A stretch of 64,000 nt of DNA. Origin: Lysobacter sp. Root76. GTDB taxonomy: Bacteria > Pseudomonadota > Gammaproteobacteria > Xanthomonadales > Xanthomonadaceae. The notes below the pieces were generated by a model. That model was not told the DNA's origin. It made no database searches and saw only the letters and a program-made list of their open reading frames with translations. Below, in pieces: positions 62,647 to 64,000 of the stretch. The stretch covers positions 728,505 through 792,504 of the forward strand of contig NZ_LMIK01000005.1 of NCBI RefSeq assembly GCF_001428685.1, in the 5' to 3' direction. Position 1 is the first letter of the stretch. Every line of letters begins with the position of its first letter. The position numbers were made by a program, and so were the translations under genes.

Positions 62647-63087
62647 ATGAAATCGCTGCTGCTGTGCGCCAGTCTGGCCGTCGCCGGCCTAGCCTCCACC
62701 TGGGCCCCGGCGGCGCAGGCGGCGGGCAACGTCGACTGCAAGCTCCACTTCAACATGTCGGGTTGGTCGGTGTTCTACAAGACCTCCTCCGGCAGCGGTA
62801 CCGTCCAGTGCAGCAACGGCCAGAGCATGGCGGTCAAGATCAGCGCCAAGGGCGGCGGCCTCACCGTGGGCAAGTCCCGGATCGAGAACGGGGTCGGCGA
62901 ATTCTCCGGCGTCCATAACATCTCCGAGATCCTGGGCACCTATGCCACCGCCGAGGCCCATGCCGGCGCGGTCAAGTCCAGCAAGGCCCAGGTCATGACC
63001 AAGGGCGAAGTCTCGTTGGCCCTGGCCGGCAAGGGCGAGGGCTGGGACCTGGGCGTGGCCTTCGGCAAATTCGTGATTTCACGCTGA
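62647..63087 (+). CDS. Exported conserved hypothetical protein
   Basis: 146 aa. Signal peptide MKSLLLCASLAVAGLASTWAPAAQA. The mature part is strand-rich with repeated Gly-Lys (CKLHFNMSGWSVFYKTSSGSGTVQCSNGQSMAVKISAKGGGLTVGKSRIENGVGEFSGV, and KGEVSLALAGKGEGWDLGVAFGKF). One disulfide likely. Looks like a small beta-barrel or sandwich; unknown role. It ends 2 bp before the next gene, so the two are probably one transcript. Confidence 0.82.
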   Translation: MKSLLLCASLAVAGLASTWAPAAQAAGNVDCKLHFNMSGWSVFYKTSSGSGTVQCSNGQSMAVKISAKGGGLTVGKSRIENGVGEFSGVHNISEILGTYATAEAHAGAVKSSKAQVMTKGEVSLALAGKGEGWDLGVAFGKFVISR

Positions 63088-63089
63088 GC

Positions 63090-63731
63090 ATGGACCGCAG
63101 CATCGCGCCGCCGTCGAATAGTTCGCCGCGCTCCCCGGTGCGGGTGCGTCTGCTCGCCCTGGTGGCGTCGATCGCGGCGGTGCTCGGTATTGGCCAGAGC
63201 TGGGCCCAGGATTTCGCCTTCGGCTGGGATCCGCGCAGCGGCGACGCCTGGGTCGATACCTGGCTGAGCGATGTGAACCGTTACGGCACGCGCTACCGCG
63301 AACCCTTCGTGGACGAGATGGTGCGCAATTACGGCGCGCCGCGCGAGCTGGTGTCCGAACTGCTGGCGACGCGGCGTTGGGCGCCGGGCGACGTCTACTA
63401 CGCCTGCGCGATGGCGCAGGTGCTCGGCCGTCCCTGCCGCTACGTGGTCGACGAGTGGGAACGCAGCCATGGCGAGGGCTGGGGCGCGGTCGCGCAGCGG
63501 CTGGGGCTGAAGCCCGGTTCGCCGGAATTCCATCGCCTCAAGCGCGGTTTCGTGCCGACCTACGACCGCTGGGGCCGTCCGATCGCGATCGACGCCGAGC
63601 TGCGTCGCGATTTCCCGAACCGGCCGACGGTCAAGAGCAAGCGCCCGCTGCCACCGCAGGCCCACGAGGCCGGCAAGGCAAAAGCCAAGGGGCAGGGCAA
63701 GGGGCACGCCAAGGGCAAGGGCAAGGACTGA
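63090..63731 (+). CDS. Exported protein with basic Lys/Gly tail
   Basis: 213 aa. N-terminal hydrophobic helix (VRVRLLALVASIAAVLGIGQSWA) serves as signal or anchor. The globular part (QDFAFGWDPRSGDAWVDTWLSDVNRYGTRYREPFVDEMVRNYGAPRELVSELLATRRWAPGDVYYACAMAQVLGRPCRYVVDEWERSHG) is a single domain of unknown family. The C-terminus AKAKGQGKGHAKGKGKD is Lys/Gly rich. The start is 3 bp after the previous stop. Also annotated in relatives as conserved hypothetical; function unknown. Confidence 0.8.
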   Translation: MDRSIAPPSNSSPRSPVRVRLLALVASIAAVLGIGQSWAQDFAFGWDPRSGDAWVDTWLSDVNRYGTRYREPFVDEMVRNYGAPRELVSELLATRRWAPGDVYYACAMAQVLGRPCRYVVDEWERSHGEGWGAVAQRLGLKPGSPEFHRLKRGFVPTYDRWGRPIAIDAELRRDFPNRPTVKSKRPLPPQAHEAGKAKAKGQGKGHAKGKGKD

Positions 63732-63830
63732 TTGCGCGGTGGTCGCGCGCGGTGCCGGGCCGCTGCATAAGCGATCCGATCTCCGCCGCTGTCCGGTCGC
63801 CGCATTGGCGCAGGGCCGTATCATGGCCGC

Positions 63831-64000
63831 ATGACCGACGCCTCTCGCGCCTCCGATATCCGTATCGTCGATTTCGCGCCGCAGTGGCGCGACGATTTCG
63901 CCCGCCTCAATCTGGAATGGCTGGAACGCTGGTTCGCGGTCGAGCCGATCGACCGCGAAGTGCTGGGCGATCCGGAAACCCATCTGCTCGCCGGCGGCGG
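63831..64000 (+). CDS. GNAT-like N-acetyltransferase, 5' end only
   Basis: First ~56 aa, MTDASRASDIRIVDFAPQW then RDDFARLNLEWLERWFAVEPIDREVLGDPETHLLAGGG, cut by the window end. The pattern (IRIVDFAPQWRDDFARLNLEWLERWF) is typical of the start of GNAT acetyltransferases. The catalytic region is outside the window, so the call is provisional. Confidence 0.65.
   Translation, partial: MTDASRASDIRIVDFAPQWRDDFARLNLEWLERWFAVEPIDREVLGDPETHLLAGG

Noticed and set aside
1-64000. CRISPR array, tRNA, rRNA, IS elements, prophage
   Set aside because: I looked for regular short repeats, clover-leaf patterns, transposase and integrase motifs and phage structural genes and saw none.

Overview
The window is a GC-rich chromosomal stretch, roughly two-thirds G+C by eye. 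Its gene content fits a Xanthomonadaceae gammaproteobacterium, most likely Lysobacter or a close relative. The pointers are an SOS mutagenesis cassette (lexA2-imuA-imuB-dnaE2), a cytochrome bo3 operon followed by a RegBA-type redox two-component pair, many small lipoproteins and secreted proteins of xanthomonad type, an RHS element and an NRPS-based secondary-metabolite locus. The genus is inferred from style and gene order, not from a search. I see no rRNA, tRNA, CRISPR array, insertion sequence or prophage.

Layout. 1-1.0 kb: the 3' part of an RHS/YD-repeat gene, cut inside the conserved core and joined through about 90 bp of foreign coding-like DNA to a 3'-truncated OsmC gene, which looks like a deletion or recombination scar. 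1.2-8.1 kb (minus strand): cyoABCD-surf1-regB-regA, tightly overlapping, with a perfect FNR-type palindrome just upstream of cyoA. 8.2-12.2 kb: an MFS transporter, a VOC protein and three small envelope genes. 12.4-18.9 kb (plus): lexA2-imuA-imuB-dnaE2-alkB, with an SOS operator touching the lexA start codon. 19-27.5 kb: a CadC-like TPR regulator, a serine hydrolase, a membrane protein, a small Cys-rich protein coupled to a hydrolase and a saccharopine-dehydrogenase-like protein, an AraC regulator and a GST.

27.5-36.5 kb (minus): five overlapping genes form a coherent biosynthetic locus. They encode an EntF-like C-A-T-TE NRPS module, an RhlB/UGT-like glycosyltransferase, a condensation-type acyltransferase, an RhlC-like GT2 glycosyltransferase and a second condensation-type acyltransferase. 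Together they suggest a glycosylated, multiply acylated amino-acid lipid (inference). A 20-bp palindrome lies upstream. This is the strongest candidate for an undescribed system.

37-39.9 kb: a GNAT protein, an exported hydrolase and an amino-acid permease. 40-41.5 kb: a visibly less GC-rich island with two orphan small genes, a gene broken by an in-frame TGA, and a diverged 69-bp repeat in front of each small gene. 41.5-48.9 kb: an exported amidohydrolase, a two-domain peptidoglycan-hydrolase-like protein without a signal peptide, a TetR regulator with a divergent hydrolase and matching operators, an NTF2-like protein, a Cys-rich exported protein and a RidA protein. 49.0-50.3 kb: an alpha/beta-hydrolase fused to a TIR/deoxyribosyltransferase-like domain, a plausible anti-phage effector. 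50.3-64 kb: mostly housekeeping and envelope genes (GFA, 6PGDH, AmiD-like amidase, APC permease, lytic transglycosylase, lipoproteins, an AlkZ-like DNA glycosylase, an EF-hand protein, a HAD phosphatase, small exported proteins), ending in a GNAT gene cut by the window edge.
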